A DNA stretch of 64,000 bases, from contig CAYRBJ010000002.1 of NCBI GenBank assembly GCA_964422615.1, positions 68,092-132,091 of the forward strand, given 5' to 3'. The position numbers and the translations under genes are program-made. The notes beneath the pieces are model-generated. The model saw only the letters and a program-made list of their open reading frames with translations. It ran no database searches and had not been told where the DNA came from. This DNA comes from DATLWN01 sp964422615. GTDB taxonomy: Bacteria; Pseudomonadota; Zetaproteobacteria; Mariprofundales; Mariprofundaceae. Below are positions 54,178 through 63,118 of the stretch, piece after piece. The stretch's first letter is position 1. Every line of letters starts with the position of its first letter.

Positions 54178-55673
54178 TTGGCCGGGGCCGCAGCCTCAAT
54201 AATGACATCGATGCGCCGGTTCATCGCCCGCCCCTTGGCGAACGCGTTGCTGGCAATCGGACGCACCTCGCCGTAGCCGAAGGTTCTGACCTTGGACGCA
54301 TCCAGGCCGTCGGCCACCAGCATGTTGCGCACCGCCTCCGCCCGCTTCAGAGACAGTACCTGGTTGGCCTTGGGGTCGCCCTTGTTGTCGGTGTGGCCCT
54401 CGATGCGGTAGCGGCGGTCGCTGTACAGATCCAGTGCCTGCTTCAGCCGCCGAATGAGATGTCCGTACTTGGCCTTGTTCACCGTGCTCTGGCCCGGGGC
54501 GAACTTCAGCGAGCTCAAGCGGATCAGCAGCGAGCCGTCGAGATTGATGTAGATCTTCACCTCGCCCGGCTTGAACAGCTTGCGCAGCTTGGCCTGGCGC
54601 TTGGTCTCGAAGGTTTCCTGCGCCAGCTTGGCCTGGAAGGCGTTCTTCAGCGTGCTCAACTGCGTATTCTGCGCGTTCAGCAACTGCTGCTTCTGCGCGG
54701 CAAGGCTCTGCTGCAGCGTGGTGGCATCCTCTGCCTTCAGTTCCGCCAGATCCTGCTGATACTGCTGGCGCTGCTGTATCAGCTCGTCATGCAGGTTTGC
54801 GGCCTCCTGGACCAGCTCGGCGGGTGTGATATCGGTGGCGAGATCGTTGACATCGATGTCTTCCCCGAGAGCCGCCGCCACCTGTTTGCGATGCTTCGAG
54901 GCCTCCAGCATCAGTGATTCGTAGCCATCGGACTGACGGCGCAGCTTGCGAATGCGCACAACCATGTTCAGGGCCCGGCGTGCCAGCAGTAGCGCATGCG
55001 CCGGCTGTTCGGGCACGGTGGAGGTGATGCCATCGATGACCTGCTGCAGGTTGTAGGTCTCCTGCTTGGCGGCGCCATACAGCGTCGGCGCGTAATTGCT
55101 GGCGTAATCATGGCGGGCGTCGCTCAGCGCGTCCTGGGCCTGCTGCACGATGTACGGCAGCGTGGCCAGCAATGCCTTTTTGTACAGCGAGGCGGCCTCA
55201 CCGGCCTTCTGCGCATCGGTATTCAGCTGTCCGGCCTCATTGGCGGCGATGGCGGCGGTCAGGGCCTGTTCACCCTGGGCGAACAGCGTATCGAAGTTGC
55301 TGACGCTGGATGGGTCGTGGACAAGATCGATCGCTTCCTTGGTGTGCTGGCGAAGCAGCAGCAGGTCGTGATGGTGCTTCTTGTAGTCGGCGGCGATCTG
55401 CTTGGCCTCGTCCAGCGCCGTGGCTGCCGCCTGCAGGCTGGAGGCCAGTTGTTCCTTGTTGTTTTGCTGGCTGGCCAGCAATGCCGCCCCGACATAGGCC
55501 TGGGCCTTGCTGATGGTATCCGGGGCGAAGATGTGATCCGGAGAATCGATGAAGGCCTGCACGGCCTGTTGCAGCTGGTCGGCCGTCTGCGTCTGCGCCA
55601 GAGCGGATAAGGGTGCCAGCAGAAGCAGTGCCATCAGCGGCAGGGCCATGCGCTGGAGAAGCAGCCTAGCCAA
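54174..55673 (-). CDS. OmpA-family protein with long coiled coil
   Basis: The 499-aa precursor has a signal peptide ending in SALAQ near residue 27. A helical DUF4398-like region follows (residues 30-180), then a coiled coil near 270-350 (QQYQQDLAELKAEDATTLQQSLAAQK). The OmpA peptidoglycan-binding domain is near 370-490 (YRIEGHTDNKGDPKANQVLSLKRAEAVRNML, MNRRIDVII). It should sit in the periplasm and bind the cell wall. It overlaps nadA by 8 nt and the LOG gene by 4 nt. Confidence 0.85.
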   Translation of the reverse strand: MARLLLQRMALPLMALLLLAPLSALAQTQTADQLQQAVQAFIDSPDHIFAPDTISKAQAYVGAALLASQQNNKEQLASSLQAAATALDEAKQIAADYKKHHHDLLLLRQHTKEAIDLVHDPSSVSNFDTLFAQGEQALTAAIAANEAGQLNTDAQKAGEAASLYKKALLATLPYIVQQAQDALSDARHDYASNYAPTLYGAAKQETYNLQQVIDGITSTVPEQPAHALLLARRALNMVVRIRKLRRQSDGYESLMLEASKHRKQVAAALGEDIDVNDLATDITPAELVQEAANLHDELIQQRQQYQQDLAELKAEDATTLQQSLAAQKQQLLNAQNTQLSTLKNAFQAKLAQETFETKRQAKLRKLFKPGEVKIYINLDGSLLIRLSSLKFAPGQSTVNKAKYGHLIRRLKQALDLYSDRRYRIEGHTDNKGDPKANQVLSLKRAEAVRNMLVADGLDASKVRTFGYGEVRPIASNAFAKGRAMNRRIDVIIEAAAPAK

Positions 55674-56754
55674 GGTCGAGCATCCGTTGCAGGGCCAGCT
55701 TGGCCCATTGCTTGATGTCGGTCGGTACCGCCACCCGGTTCACCTCCGTGCCATCGCGGATCGCCTTCAATGTCATGTACAGGTGCTGCGGGTCGGTGCG
55801 GAACATCGTCGAGCACATGCACACCATCGGCGACAGGAAATATACCGGCTTGTCCGGGTGCTCAAGGCGCAGGCGGTTGACCAGGTTCAGTTCGGTGCCG
55901 ATGGCGAAGGTCTGTCCGGCGGGGGCGGCGGCCACGTCCTTGATGATGGCCTCGGTGGAGCCGATGAAGTCGGCCTTGTCGCACACCGCGCGGCTGCATT
56001 CCGGGTGCGCGGAAATGCGGATGCCGGGATGGGCCCGGCGCATGGTGTCCACATGCTCAGGGCGGAACAATTGATGTACGGAACAGAAGCCGTTCCACAG
56101 GATCAATCTGGCCCTCTCGATGTCCTCAGGGCTGTTGCCGCCCATCGGTTGGCCCGGATCCCAGACGATCATCTGATCATCGGGCACGCCCATGGCCACG
56201 GCGGTGTTCTCGCCCAGGTGCCGGTCCGGGAAGAACAGGATCTTTTCCCGCTGCCGCCAGGCCCATTCCATGACACGCCGGGCATTCGACGAGGTACAGA
56301 CGATGCCGCCGTGCTCGCCGCAGAAGGCCTTCAGGGCGGCGGCGGAGTTGATGTAGGTGACGGGGGTGACCGTGGTGTCGGGATCGAGCGCCGTCGCCAG
56401 CTCCCGCCAGCATTCCTCGACCTGCGCGCTATCGGCCATGTCGGCCATCGAGCAGCCAGCGGCCGGATCGGGCAGGATCACCGTCTGCTCATCACTGGTC
56501 AGGATATCGGCCGTTTCAGCCATGAAATGCACGCCGCAGAAGATGATGTACGGCACGCGGGTCTTGGCCGCCTCCTGGGACAGCTTCAGCGAATCGCCGC
56601 TGATGTCGGCGAAGGCGAACACCTCCTCGCGCTGGTAATGATGGCCGAGGATCAGTACCTGGCCGTCGAGTTCGCTGCGCAGACGGTGGATGGACTCGAT
56701 CAGGTCGGTTTCCGGGGTGTCGTAGAGCTGCTGCAGCAGGGATTCGGTATGCAT
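55666..56754 (-). CDS. nadA: Quinolinate synthase
   Basis: In this 362-aa enzyme the substrate-site repeats are LILGHHYQREEVFAFADISGDS near residue 34, FCGVHFMAETADIL near 73 and SAHPECSRAVCDKADFIGST near 254. The 4Fe-4S cluster Cys lie in FCGVHF, TSSNAR and SPMVCMCSTMF. It condenses iminoaspartate and DHAP to quinolinate for NAD synthesis. The frame is open upstream to 57366, but the ATG at 56754 gives the family N-terminus. nadA leads the three-gene minus-strand run with the OmpA and LOG genes. Confidence 0.92.
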   Translation of the reverse strand: MHTESLLQQLYDTPETDLIESIHRLRSELDGQVLILGHHYQREEVFAFADISGDSLKLSQEAAKTRVPYIIFCGVHFMAETADILTSDEQTVILPDPAAGCSMADMADSAQVEECWRELATALDPDTTVTPVTYINSAAALKAFCGEHGGIVCTSSNARRVMEWAWRQREKILFFPDRHLGENTAVAMGVPDDQMIVWDPGQPMGGNSPEDIERARLILWNGFCSVHQLFRPEHVDTMRRAHPGIRISAHPECSRAVCDKADFIGSTEAIIKDVAAAPAGQTFAIGTELNLVNRLRLEHPDKPVYFLSPMVCMCSTMFRTDPQHLYMTLKAIRDGTEVNRVAVPTDIKQWAKLALQRMLDLG

Positions 56755-56883
56755 TGGTGGGAGTCTTAGGGGCGGGCATGGGCCTGTCAATGTGTGCGCA
56801 TGGCCCACAGGCTGCCGGGTGTCGCGGCCGCCATGGGGATTGGCTACACTGTTGGCTTCGATATCACAGACGAGGTTTGATCC

Positions 56884-58731
56884 ATGCCCGCATACCGCTC
56901 CCGCACCACCACCCACGGCCGCAACATGGCTGGCGCCCGCGCCCTGTGGCGCGCCACCGGCATGAAAGACGGCGATTTCGACAAGCCGATCATTGCCGTG
57001 GTCAACTCCTTCACGCAGTTCGTGCCCGGGCATGTGCACCTGAAGGATATGGGGCAGATGGTGGCGCGCGAGATCGAGGCCGTCGGCGGCGTGGCCAAGG
57101 AGTTCAACACCATTGCTATCGACGACGGCATTGCCATGGGCCACGGCGGCATGCTCTACAGCCTGCCTTCCCGCGACCTGATCGCCGATTCGGTCGAGTA
57201 CATGGTCAATGCCCATTGCGCCGATGCCATGGTGTGCATCTCCAACTGCGACAAGATCACCCCGGGCATGCTGATGGCGGCCCTTCGCCTGAACATCCCG
57301 ACCGTGTTCGTCTCCGGCGGGCCGATGGAGGCCGGCAAGATCACCATCAAGAACCGCGAACTGCACCTGGATCTGATCGACGCCATGATCATGGCCGGGG
57401 ATGCCAACGAGAGCGATGAGGACGTGGCGGCGGTCGAGCGCTCGGCCTGCCCCACCTGCGGCTCCTGCTCCGGCATGTTCACCGCCAACTCGATGAACTG
57501 TCTGGCCGAGGCTCTGGGCCTGGCGCTGCCCGGCAACGGCTCCCTGCTAGCCACGCATGCGGATCGCAGGGAATTGTTCCTGAGGGCCGGACGCCTGATC
57601 GTCGGGAATGCCCGTGCCTGGTACGAACGGGAGGATGCCACGGTGCTGCCACGCTCGGTCGCCACCTTCGAGGCCTTCGAGAATGCCATGAGCCTCGATA
57701 TTGCCATGGGCGGCTCCACGAACACGGTGCTGCACATCCTGGCCTGCGCCCAGGAAGCGGGCGTGAAATTCACGATGGCCGATATCGACCGGCTCAGCCG
57801 CAAGGTGCCGAACCTGTGCAAGGTGGCGCCGGCCACGCAACAGTATCACATGGAGGACGTGCACCGTGCCGGCGGCGTCATCGGCATCCTGGCCGAGCTG
57901 GATCGGGCAAAATTGATCAACCGCCAGGCGCCGACCGTGCACGCTTCAACATTGGGCGGTGCCCTGGACAGCTGGGATGTGATGAAGTCCGGAAACAAGG
58001 AGGCGCGGCAACTGTATCGTGCCGCCCCCGGCGGCATCCCGACCCAGGAGGCCTTTTCGCAGGCCGAGCGTTACAAGACGCTGGATCTGGACCGCGAGGC
58101 GGGCTGCATCCGCGATCTGGCGCACGCCTATTCGCTGGAAGGGGGTCTGGCGGTGCTCTACGGCAACATTGCCGAGCGCGGCTGCATCGTCAAAACGGCG
58201 GGCGTGGACGAATCGATCTGGAAATTCTCCGGTACCGCGCGCGTGTTCGAGAGCCAGGAGGAGGCGGTGAACGCCATCCTGAACGATCGGATCAAGGCCG
58301 GCGACGTGGTGGTGATCCGCTACGAGGGCCCGAAGGGCGGGCCGGGCATGCAGGAGATGCTGTATCCCACCTCGTACCTGAAGTCGAAGGGCCTGGGCAA
58401 GGACTGCGCACTGATCACCGACGGCCGCTTCTCGGGCGGCACCTCGGGGCTTTCGATCGGCCATGCCTCGCCGGAGGCGGCCGAGGGCGGTGCCATCGGC
58501 TTGGTCGAGGAAGGCGATACCATAGAAATCGATATTCCCAATCGTTCCATACAGTTGGATGTTTCTGATCAAGTATTGGATGAACGCCGTAAGGTGATGG
58601 AGGCGATGGGCGCCTCGGCCTGGAAACCAATCGCCCGCGACCGCGTGGTCTCCAAGGCCCTGCAGGCCTATGCGGCCCTGACCACCTCCGCCGACCGTGG
58701 CGGTGTTCGCGATCTGGATCAGCTCAAGTAA
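56884..58731 (+). CDS. ilvD: Dihydroxy-acid dehydratase
   Basis: The 615-aa Fe-S enzyme has family stretches SRTTTHGRNMAGARALWR near the start, VVNSFTQFVPGHVHLKDMGQ, and CISNCDKITPGML near 118. The Cys-rich CPTCGSCSGMFTANSMNCL is near 190, and GRFSGGTSGLSIGHASPEAAEGG near 520. It makes branched-chain 2-oxo acids. It starts 8 bases after GAGGT and ends before a strong terminator. It is divergent from nadA with 129 bp between starts. Confidence 0.95.
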   Translation: MPAYRSRTTTHGRNMAGARALWRATGMKDGDFDKPIIAVVNSFTQFVPGHVHLKDMGQMVAREIEAVGGVAKEFNTIAIDDGIAMGHGGMLYSLPSRDLIADSVEYMVNAHCADAMVCISNCDKITPGMLMAALRLNIPTVFVSGGPMEAGKITIKNRELHLDLIDAMIMAGDANESDEDVAAVERSACPTCGSCSGMFTANSMNCLAEALGLALPGNGSLLATHADRRELFLRAGRLIVGNARAWYEREDATVLPRSVATFEAFENAMSLDIAMGGSTNTVLHILACAQEAGVKFTMADIDRLSRKVPNLCKVAPATQQYHMEDVHRAGGVIGILAELDRAKLINRQAPTVHASTLGGALDSWDVMKSGNKEARQLYRAAPGGIPTQEAFSQAERYKTLDLDREAGCIRDLAHAYSLEGGLAVLYGNIAERGCIVKTAGVDESIWKFSGTARVFESQEEAVNAILNDRIKAGDVVVIRYEGPKGGPGMQEMLYPTSYLKSKGLGKDCALITDGRFSGGTSGLSIGHASPEAAEGGAIGLVEEGDTIEIDIPNRSIQLDVSDQVLDERRKVMEAMGASAWKPIARDRVVSKALQAYAALTTSADRGGVRDLDQLK

Positions 58732-58750
58732 TGCTCCGTCCAACCTTAAG

Positions 58751-58775
58751 AAGCGTCCATCACGGGCGCTTTTTT
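58751..58775 (+). terminator. Rho-independent terminator after ilvD
   Basis: An 8-bp stem AAGCGTCC / GGGCGCTT with a 5-nt loop is followed by a run of six Ts. It begins 20 nt after the ilvD stop codon. Confidence 0.9.
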
Positions 58776-58837
58776 GTTCGTAGGTCCGATAACGCCAAAA
58801 GCAGACGTTCAGAATAATTAATAACTGACGACTTCTT

Positions 58838-59269
58838 TTATTTGTTGATACGGACTAATGGCCACCATCGCCAAGTTTGATGCGCTAATGCTTCTATTGC
58901 TGTGGAAAAGCTTTGCATAGGGTGTGCCTTGCAGTAGTTGTGTAGAAACGAGGCCCTGGAGTTTCGGTCTCCATATGTGCCTTGTTGGCCCCCACTCTTC
59001 CAACTGGCTGTATTGACTGCAGTTAAATATCCTTCAACAAATATCATTGCATTTAAATAATTTTCCTTCGACTGAAAACCGCTAATGTTAGGGTTATTTC
59101 GATTGTTATAGTCATTCACATAGTCACCGCAGCTTATTTGATCGAATACTGCTATGCCTCCTTGTTTGGCTTCTGCATTGGCATCTGGAATACAGACAGC
59201 GTTCGTTACAACAATCAGCATCGCGACAATGGCAATATCACTAAAATACATCTCCTGACGTTTCATCAT
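58838..59269 (-). CDS. Small secreted protein, unnamed GYL/NYCK family
   Basis: The 143-aa precursor has a signal peptide ending in ANAEA near residue 34. The mature part has four Cys-containing or aromatic signature points: ISCGDYVNDYN, FVEGYLTAVN, and FLHNYCKAHPMQSFSTAIEAL. The order C...GYL...NYCKXXP recalls a group of small periplasmic proteins of unknown role; some acid-chaperone and immunity-type proteins share the general layout. GGAGG precedes the tandem ATGs. The gene lies in an AT-richer islet between ilvD and an MFS gene, suggesting lateral gain. Confidence 0.65.
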   Translation of the reverse strand: MMKRQEMYFSDIAIVAMLIVVTNAVCIPDANAEAKQGGIAVFDQISCGDYVNDYNNRNNPNISGFQSKENYLNAMIFVEGYLTAVNTASWKSGGQQGTYGDRNSRASFLHNYCKAHPMQSFSTAIEALAHQTWRWWPLVRINK

Positions 59270-59302
59270 CCCTATCCTCCGTTAACGAATGCATCAGACG
59301 GC

Positions 59303-59485
59303 TCACTTGCACTTGCCTGATGGGCACGCTTCTTTGGCCGCCGGTAGGTACTGAGTCCAATCCCTGGCTGTTTATCTCGACCAAGAATCACATGCTCCAA
59401 CAATTACACATGTGAACAACATGAAAGGGAATAGGAATATCCGGCATGCAAAATAAGTGGAAGATCCAATAAACCCTTGTTCCAT
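59303..59485 (-). pseudogene. Small lipoprotein gene split by an in-frame TAA
   Basis: From ATG 59485 a 37-codon frame encodes a hydrophobic leader with a lipobox-like VGAC and then DSWSR, ending at TAA (59372-59374). The same frame continues for 22 codons to TGA: TARDWTQYLPAAKEACPSGKCK is a natural-looking end with paired Cys. Together this would be one small lipoprotein of about 60 aa. AAAAGG lies just upstream. A nonsense mutation, a sequence error or two separate peptides are the choices; I favour a decaying gene. Confidence 0.45.
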
Positions 59486-59539
59486 TGTACCTTTTAACAG
59501 GCTCGCAGCGCCGATCAATGCATGCTCCCGATACGCAAT

Positions 59540-60859
59540 TCAGGAATCGTCACCCGGCGTTTCCAGGCGGCCACCACGATCCGGGTGATGGAACAGGATC
59601 ACCACCACCACCGAAGATAGGGCCAATACCGACATGAGCCAAAATGCACCGTTGAAACTATGCGTCAGATCCACGAGCCATCCGGTCACCAATGGCGCCA
59701 CGAAACCGGAGATGGCAAAAAACGTATCCATGATGCCGAGCGCCGTGCCGGAGCGCTCCCCGGCAACATCGACGTTGATGGCATAAAACGCTGCATTTGC
59801 ACTCATGCTCAGCCCCACCGCCAGGGAGATGAACACCAACATCACCGTCAGGTTGTGCATAAAGATCACCGGCAGGATGCAAAGTCCGGCCAGGAATTGT
59901 GATATCCAGATGGGATGGGAGCGTGCGATCCGCAACCGGCCTGTTGAACGCAGCAGTGCATCCGATACATAGCCGAAGATCCACAGGAAAAGGGCAGCCG
60001 TCAGCCACGGCAGGATGCTGAACAATCCGACCTGCCTTACATCGAGGTGGTATACGGTTTCCAGGTACGTCGGCAACCAGGTCATGAAGAAAAACAGAAA
60101 ATAGCCGAATACGAAGAACGACCAGTCATTTGCCAGCAGCGTGGGATCGGACAGCAGGAACTTCCACAGGCCCCGTATCTGTCGGCGGCGTTGGTGCAGG
60201 GCTTGGCTGTCGATGCCGCGATCGCTTGCTTTACCATCGCGTATGTGTTCAAGCTCGGCGGTGTTCACAAACCGGCTGTGCTCGGGAAAATCGCGGAACA
60301 GGAACCACCACAACGGCAGCCAGGCAAAACCGAGAAGCATGAGCACGATGAACATGCCGCGCCAGCCGACATGGATGATGAGTTCCGTGGACATCGGCGC
60401 GCCGATGGCGAGCGCCAGTGGCACCGCCACCAGGGAATTCGACAGGGCAATGGCGCGTTCACGGCTGGACAGCCAATCGGCAACCCCGCGGTTCATGGAT
60501 GGAAAATTGGGTCCTTCCGCCACCCCCAGCAGCACGCGCATGCCGGCCAGCATCGTGAAACCGACCGCCATGCCTGTGAGGCCGCTGGCCAGCGACCATA
60601 TCAGCGCGGCCCAGAACAGGGTCACGCGTGCGCCATAGCGATCGGCAAAGACGCCGCCGAATAGCGTGGTCAGCATATAGCCGATGCTGAATGCCGAAAG
60701 GATAAATCCGCTGTACAGGTCCTTGTCGTGCCGGCTGAATTGCAGATCGCGCGCGATATCGCCGATCGCATATGAAATGGCCGATCGGTCAATGTAGTTG
60801 ATGAGGGTGATGGAGAAAATAAGCGCGATAATCATCCAGCGGAATCGGGTCATGCGCAT
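59540..60859 (-). CDS. MFS transporter, anion:cation symporter type
   Basis: The 439-aa transporter has 12 membrane segments and the ACS-family opening ITLINYIDRSAISYAIGDIARDL. The loop after segment 2 is GGVFADRYGARVT, and GVAEGPNFPSMNRGVADWL near 115 is typical of hexuronate/galactarate/phthalate carriers. The ATG at 60859 has GGAGA 6 nt upstream; the frame upstream to 61033 lacks a ribosome site and family similarity. Substrate is a guess: a small organic acid. No catabolic genes adjoin it. Confidence 0.85.
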   Translation of the reverse strand: MRMTRFRWMIIALIFSITLINYIDRSAISYAIGDIARDLQFSRHDKDLYSGFILSAFSIGYMLTTLFGGVFADRYGARVTLFWAALIWSLASGLTGMAVGFTMLAGMRVLLGVAEGPNFPSMNRGVADWLSSRERAIALSNSLVAVPLALAIGAPMSTELIIHVGWRGMFIVLMLLGFAWLPLWWFLFRDFPEHSRFVNTAELEHIRDGKASDRGIDSQALHQRRRQIRGLWKFLLSDPTLLANDWSFFVFGYFLFFFMTWLPTYLETVYHLDVRQVGLFSILPWLTAALFLWIFGYVSDALLRSTGRLRIARSHPIWISQFLAGLCILPVIFMHNLTVMLVFISLAVGLSMSANAAFYAINVDVAGERSGTALGIMDTFFAISGFVAPLVTGWLVDLTHSFNGAFWLMSVLALSSVVVVILFHHPDRGGRLETPGDDS

Positions 60860-61059
60860 GATGCTTCTCCAGGAAGAAGTATAGGCAGCAAAACACACTC
60901 GCCAAATCCATGGGAAGTGTCCAGACAACCGCAGATTGGAATGGCCACCAATTACATATATGCAGCCTAGGGTTCGATATCGGCCATTAGCAGTTACTTG
61001 CATTTCCAGTGCACCGCGAATGAACAGCGCCAAGTCGGTATAACAGGGATAAACAAAGA

Positions 61060-61076
61060 GAGCCTCTGTGAGGCTC
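61060..61076 (-). terminator. Hairpin after the 26-aa peptide frame
   Basis: GAGCCTC at 61060-61066 pairs with GAGGCTC at 61070-61076 around a 3-nt loop. In the minus direction it is followed by TCTTTGTTT, a broken T-rich stretch. It lies 21 nt past the small peptide stop and 200 nt before the MFS start, so it would separate the two. Confidence 0.55.
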
Positions 61077-61097
61077 CCTTCAGTTAGCGTGTTGCGC

Positions 61098-61178
61098 TTA
61101 CTCGATCAATGCGACAAAGTCGACGCTGGCAAAAAATGCGATGATGGCGGCAATGGTCGTGTAGATGAGTTCTTTCAT
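61098..61178 (-). CDS. Possible 26-aa membrane peptide
   Basis: ATG 61178 opens a 26-codon frame whose product starts MKELIYTTIAAIIAFFAS and ends VDFVALIE, a single hydrophobic span with charged ends. A weak GTGAG lies upstream. The leader holds two small hairpins at 61199-61213 and 61212-61226, and a terminator-like hairpin follows the stop. This leader-peptide-terminator layout resembles small hydrophobic peptide or type I toxin loci, but a frame this short can be chance. Confidence 0.35.
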   Translation of the reverse strand: MKELIYTTIAAIIAFFASVDFVALIE

Positions 61179-61198
61179 GCCACTCACGATGTTTATGG

Positions 61199-61226
61199 CA
61201 GCCTCCCAGGCTGAGGGATTCCCTCA
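61199..61226 (-). promoter_or_regulatory. Tandem small hairpins upstream of the 26-aa frame
   Basis: CAGCCT/AGGCTG with a 3-nt loop (61199-61213) and TGAGGGA/TCCCTCA around one central base (61212-61226) lie next to each other, sharing two bases. The second is a 15-bp near-perfect dyad that could also be an operator. An AT-rich block with TAATAT lies just upstream in the minus direction. Confidence 0.35.
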
Positions 61227-61385
61227 ACCGTTCATATTAAGCTTAGCAAATAAAAGTCGCTATCAAGGCCTCTTGGTAGCTTTATCATCATCGGTTTACT
61301 CATCTTGGCATTGCGTTGGAATGATAAGCGGTGGCCACACTTGCATGGCTGCTTTTGGCCGGGTGTAGATGTTACTCCCGCCTGG

Positions 61386-61703
61386 TTACGATTCGGCGCG
61401 GAATAGGGGTGCGTGGCAGCTGTCACAGGTAAGGATGCGTTGCTTGGAGTCGGGGCTGCTCAGCCCGCGGTTTAAAAGGCCTGTGGCATGGCATTGGTTG
61501 CAGGCTGGGGGGCCTTGATCCGTCTTGCAATCCGGATTCTGCGCCAGGTATTCGTCGAACGTCGGCAGTTGGCGCCATTCGGCCAGGTTTTTCCGGTGCG
61601 TACGGCTGGCCGCGATAAACACGGAGACCAGAAGCAGGGGGATGCTGAGAATCAGCAGGGCGCCAAAAACAACCAGCGCATGGCCATGTACTTCTGCATG
61701 CAT
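61386..61703 (-). CDS. Membrane-anchored protein with two CXXCH motifs
   Basis: The 105-aa protein has one membrane segment at about residues 9-32, then a basic RTHRKN and a soluble tail with CNQCH near residue 70 and CDSCH near 97, plus a Cys in NPDCKTD. CXXCH can bind c-type heme, but the basic residues after the segment favour a cytoplasmic tail, where heme c is not attached, so a zinc ribbon is more likely. AAAGGGGG lies 7 nt before ATG 61703. It is divergent from acuI by 116 bp. Confidence 0.65.
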   Translation of the reverse strand: MHAEVHGHALVVFGALLILSIPLLLVSVFIAASRTHRKNLAEWRQLPTFDEYLAQNPDCKTDQGPPACNQCHATGLLNRGLSSPDSKQRILTCDSCHAPLFRAES

Positions 61704-61819
61704 ATTTAACCCCCTTTCCACCACGTTAACCATCTGACCGGCAATTGTGAACCCGGCGGGCGGTGCTCGAATTACACCTCGTTCGGCTACAATGCATTGA
61801 TCATCAATAAGGAGAGCGG

Positions 61820-62818
61820 ATGAAGGGCATAGTGATCGAGAAGGATGATGGCGGTTACCGGGCTGGGCTGCGGGAGATTGATGAGGAGCGGTTAACCGAT
61901 GGCGATGTGCTGGTGCGCGTTGCCTACAGTTCATTGAATTACAAGGATGCGCTGGCGATCACCGGCAAGGGGCCGGTGGTGCGCAGATTCCCGATGGTGC
62001 CGGGCATCGATCTGGCCGGCACGGTGGAACAAAGCTTTGATCCGGGCTTCAAGCCGGGCGATCCGGTGTTGCTGAACGGCTGGGGCGTGGGCGAGACACA
62101 CTGGGGCGGCCTGGCCGGGAAAGCGCGATTGCACGGTGAATGGCTGCAGCCGCTGCCGCAGGAGCTGACGGCGCGCCAGGCGATGATCATCGGTACCGCC
62201 GGCTACACGGCGATGCTGGCCATCATGGCGCTCGAACACCATGGCATCACACCGGAAAGCGGGGATGTGCTGGTGACCGGCGCCGGCGGTGGCGTCGGCG
62301 GTTTCGCCATCCGTTTGCTCTCGAGGCTGGGCTACCGCGTCATCGCTGCCACCGGCCGCTTCGATCAGGACGATTATATGAAGGGCATCGGTGCGGCCGA
62401 GATCATTGGTCGGCATGAGCTGGCCAAACCCGGCAAACCGCTGATGAAGGAGCGCTGGGCCGGGGCGATCGATGCGCTGGGCAGCCATACGCTGGCCAAT
62501 ATCTGCGCCAGTATCCGTCACGGGGGAGCGGTCGCTGCCTGTGGCCTGGCCCAGGGCATGGATTTCCCGGCCACAGTGGTGCCGTTCATCCTCCGGGGCA
62601 TCACCCTGGCAGGTATCGACAGCGCCATGCGCCCGATGTCCGATCGCCTCAAGGCCTGGCAACGGCTGGCGAAGCTGCTCAAGGCGGAGGATCTGGAGGC
62701 GATCGGGCACGACATCGGCCTGGAAGAGGCGATCGCCGCTGCCGATATGCTGCTGGCCGGGCACGTGCGCGGCCGGCTGGTCGTCAACATCACTGGCGGC
62801 CAGGGCGCCATGCCATGA
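61820..62818 (+). CDS. acuI: AcuI/YhdH-type acrylyl-CoA reductase (MDR family)
   Basis: The 332-aa medium-chain dehydrogenase lacks the catalytic zinc set. The SSLNYKDALAITGKGPVVRRFPMVPGIDLAGTV opening is the AcuI/YhdH signature. The NADPH-binding VTGAGGGVGGFAIRLLSRLGYRVIAATGR is near residue 152. The end HVRGRLVVNI is typical. It reduces acrylyl-CoA to propionyl-CoA, as in detoxification of acrylate from 3-hydroxypropionate or DMSP. ATG at 61820 has GGAG 7 nt before it. Confidence 0.9.
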   Translation: MKGIVIEKDDGGYRAGLREIDEERLTDGDVLVRVAYSSLNYKDALAITGKGPVVRRFPMVPGIDLAGTVEQSFDPGFKPGDPVLLNGWGVGETHWGGLAGKARLHGEWLQPLPQELTARQAMIIGTAGYTAMLAIMALEHHGITPESGDVLVTGAGGGVGGFAIRLLSRLGYRVIAATGRFDQDDYMKGIGAAEIIGRHELAKPGKPLMKERWAGAIDALGSHTLANICASIRHGGAVAACGLAQGMDFPATVVPFILRGITLAGIDSAMRPMSDRLKAWQRLAKLLKAEDLEAIGHDIGLEEAIAAADMLLAGHVRGRLVVNITGGQGAMP

Positions 62819-63118
62819 CTTAGTACAACAGATGCCCTTGCGGATGGGGCAATATGTCACATGTATAGTGCATAGAAAACACGCTGAATTACGACAAAAT
62901 CGACGTAATATATCTATGAAAAATTTCAGAAATATTCGGATAACGGCACCGTCCGTCGGCATCTAATCTTTATGCAACGCGTAAGTTTGTTTGTGCCGAA
63001 AATCGGCGTAGATGTAAAACAATGCTCCTGAATGGATGCGGAGCGAAACAAGCCTGCACTGTTGTGGCCCCGGATGTTGGGGGCCGAACGTCGAGAAAAT
63101 CAACAAGGAGGATCGACG
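62819..63118. other. 300-bp spacer without a supported gene
   Basis: The spacer is AT-richer than the genes. It holds a weak inverted repeat after acuI (ATGCCC / GGGGCA near 62832-62853), a 16-codon frame at 62917-62967 without a ribosome site, and AT stretches that may hold the promoter of the next gene. I see no RNA gene or motif I can name. Confidence 0.6.

Noticed and set aside
62917..62967. 16-codon frame in the spacer after acuI
   Set aside because: No ribosome-binding site, no hydrophobic or charged pattern of interest; chance is enough.
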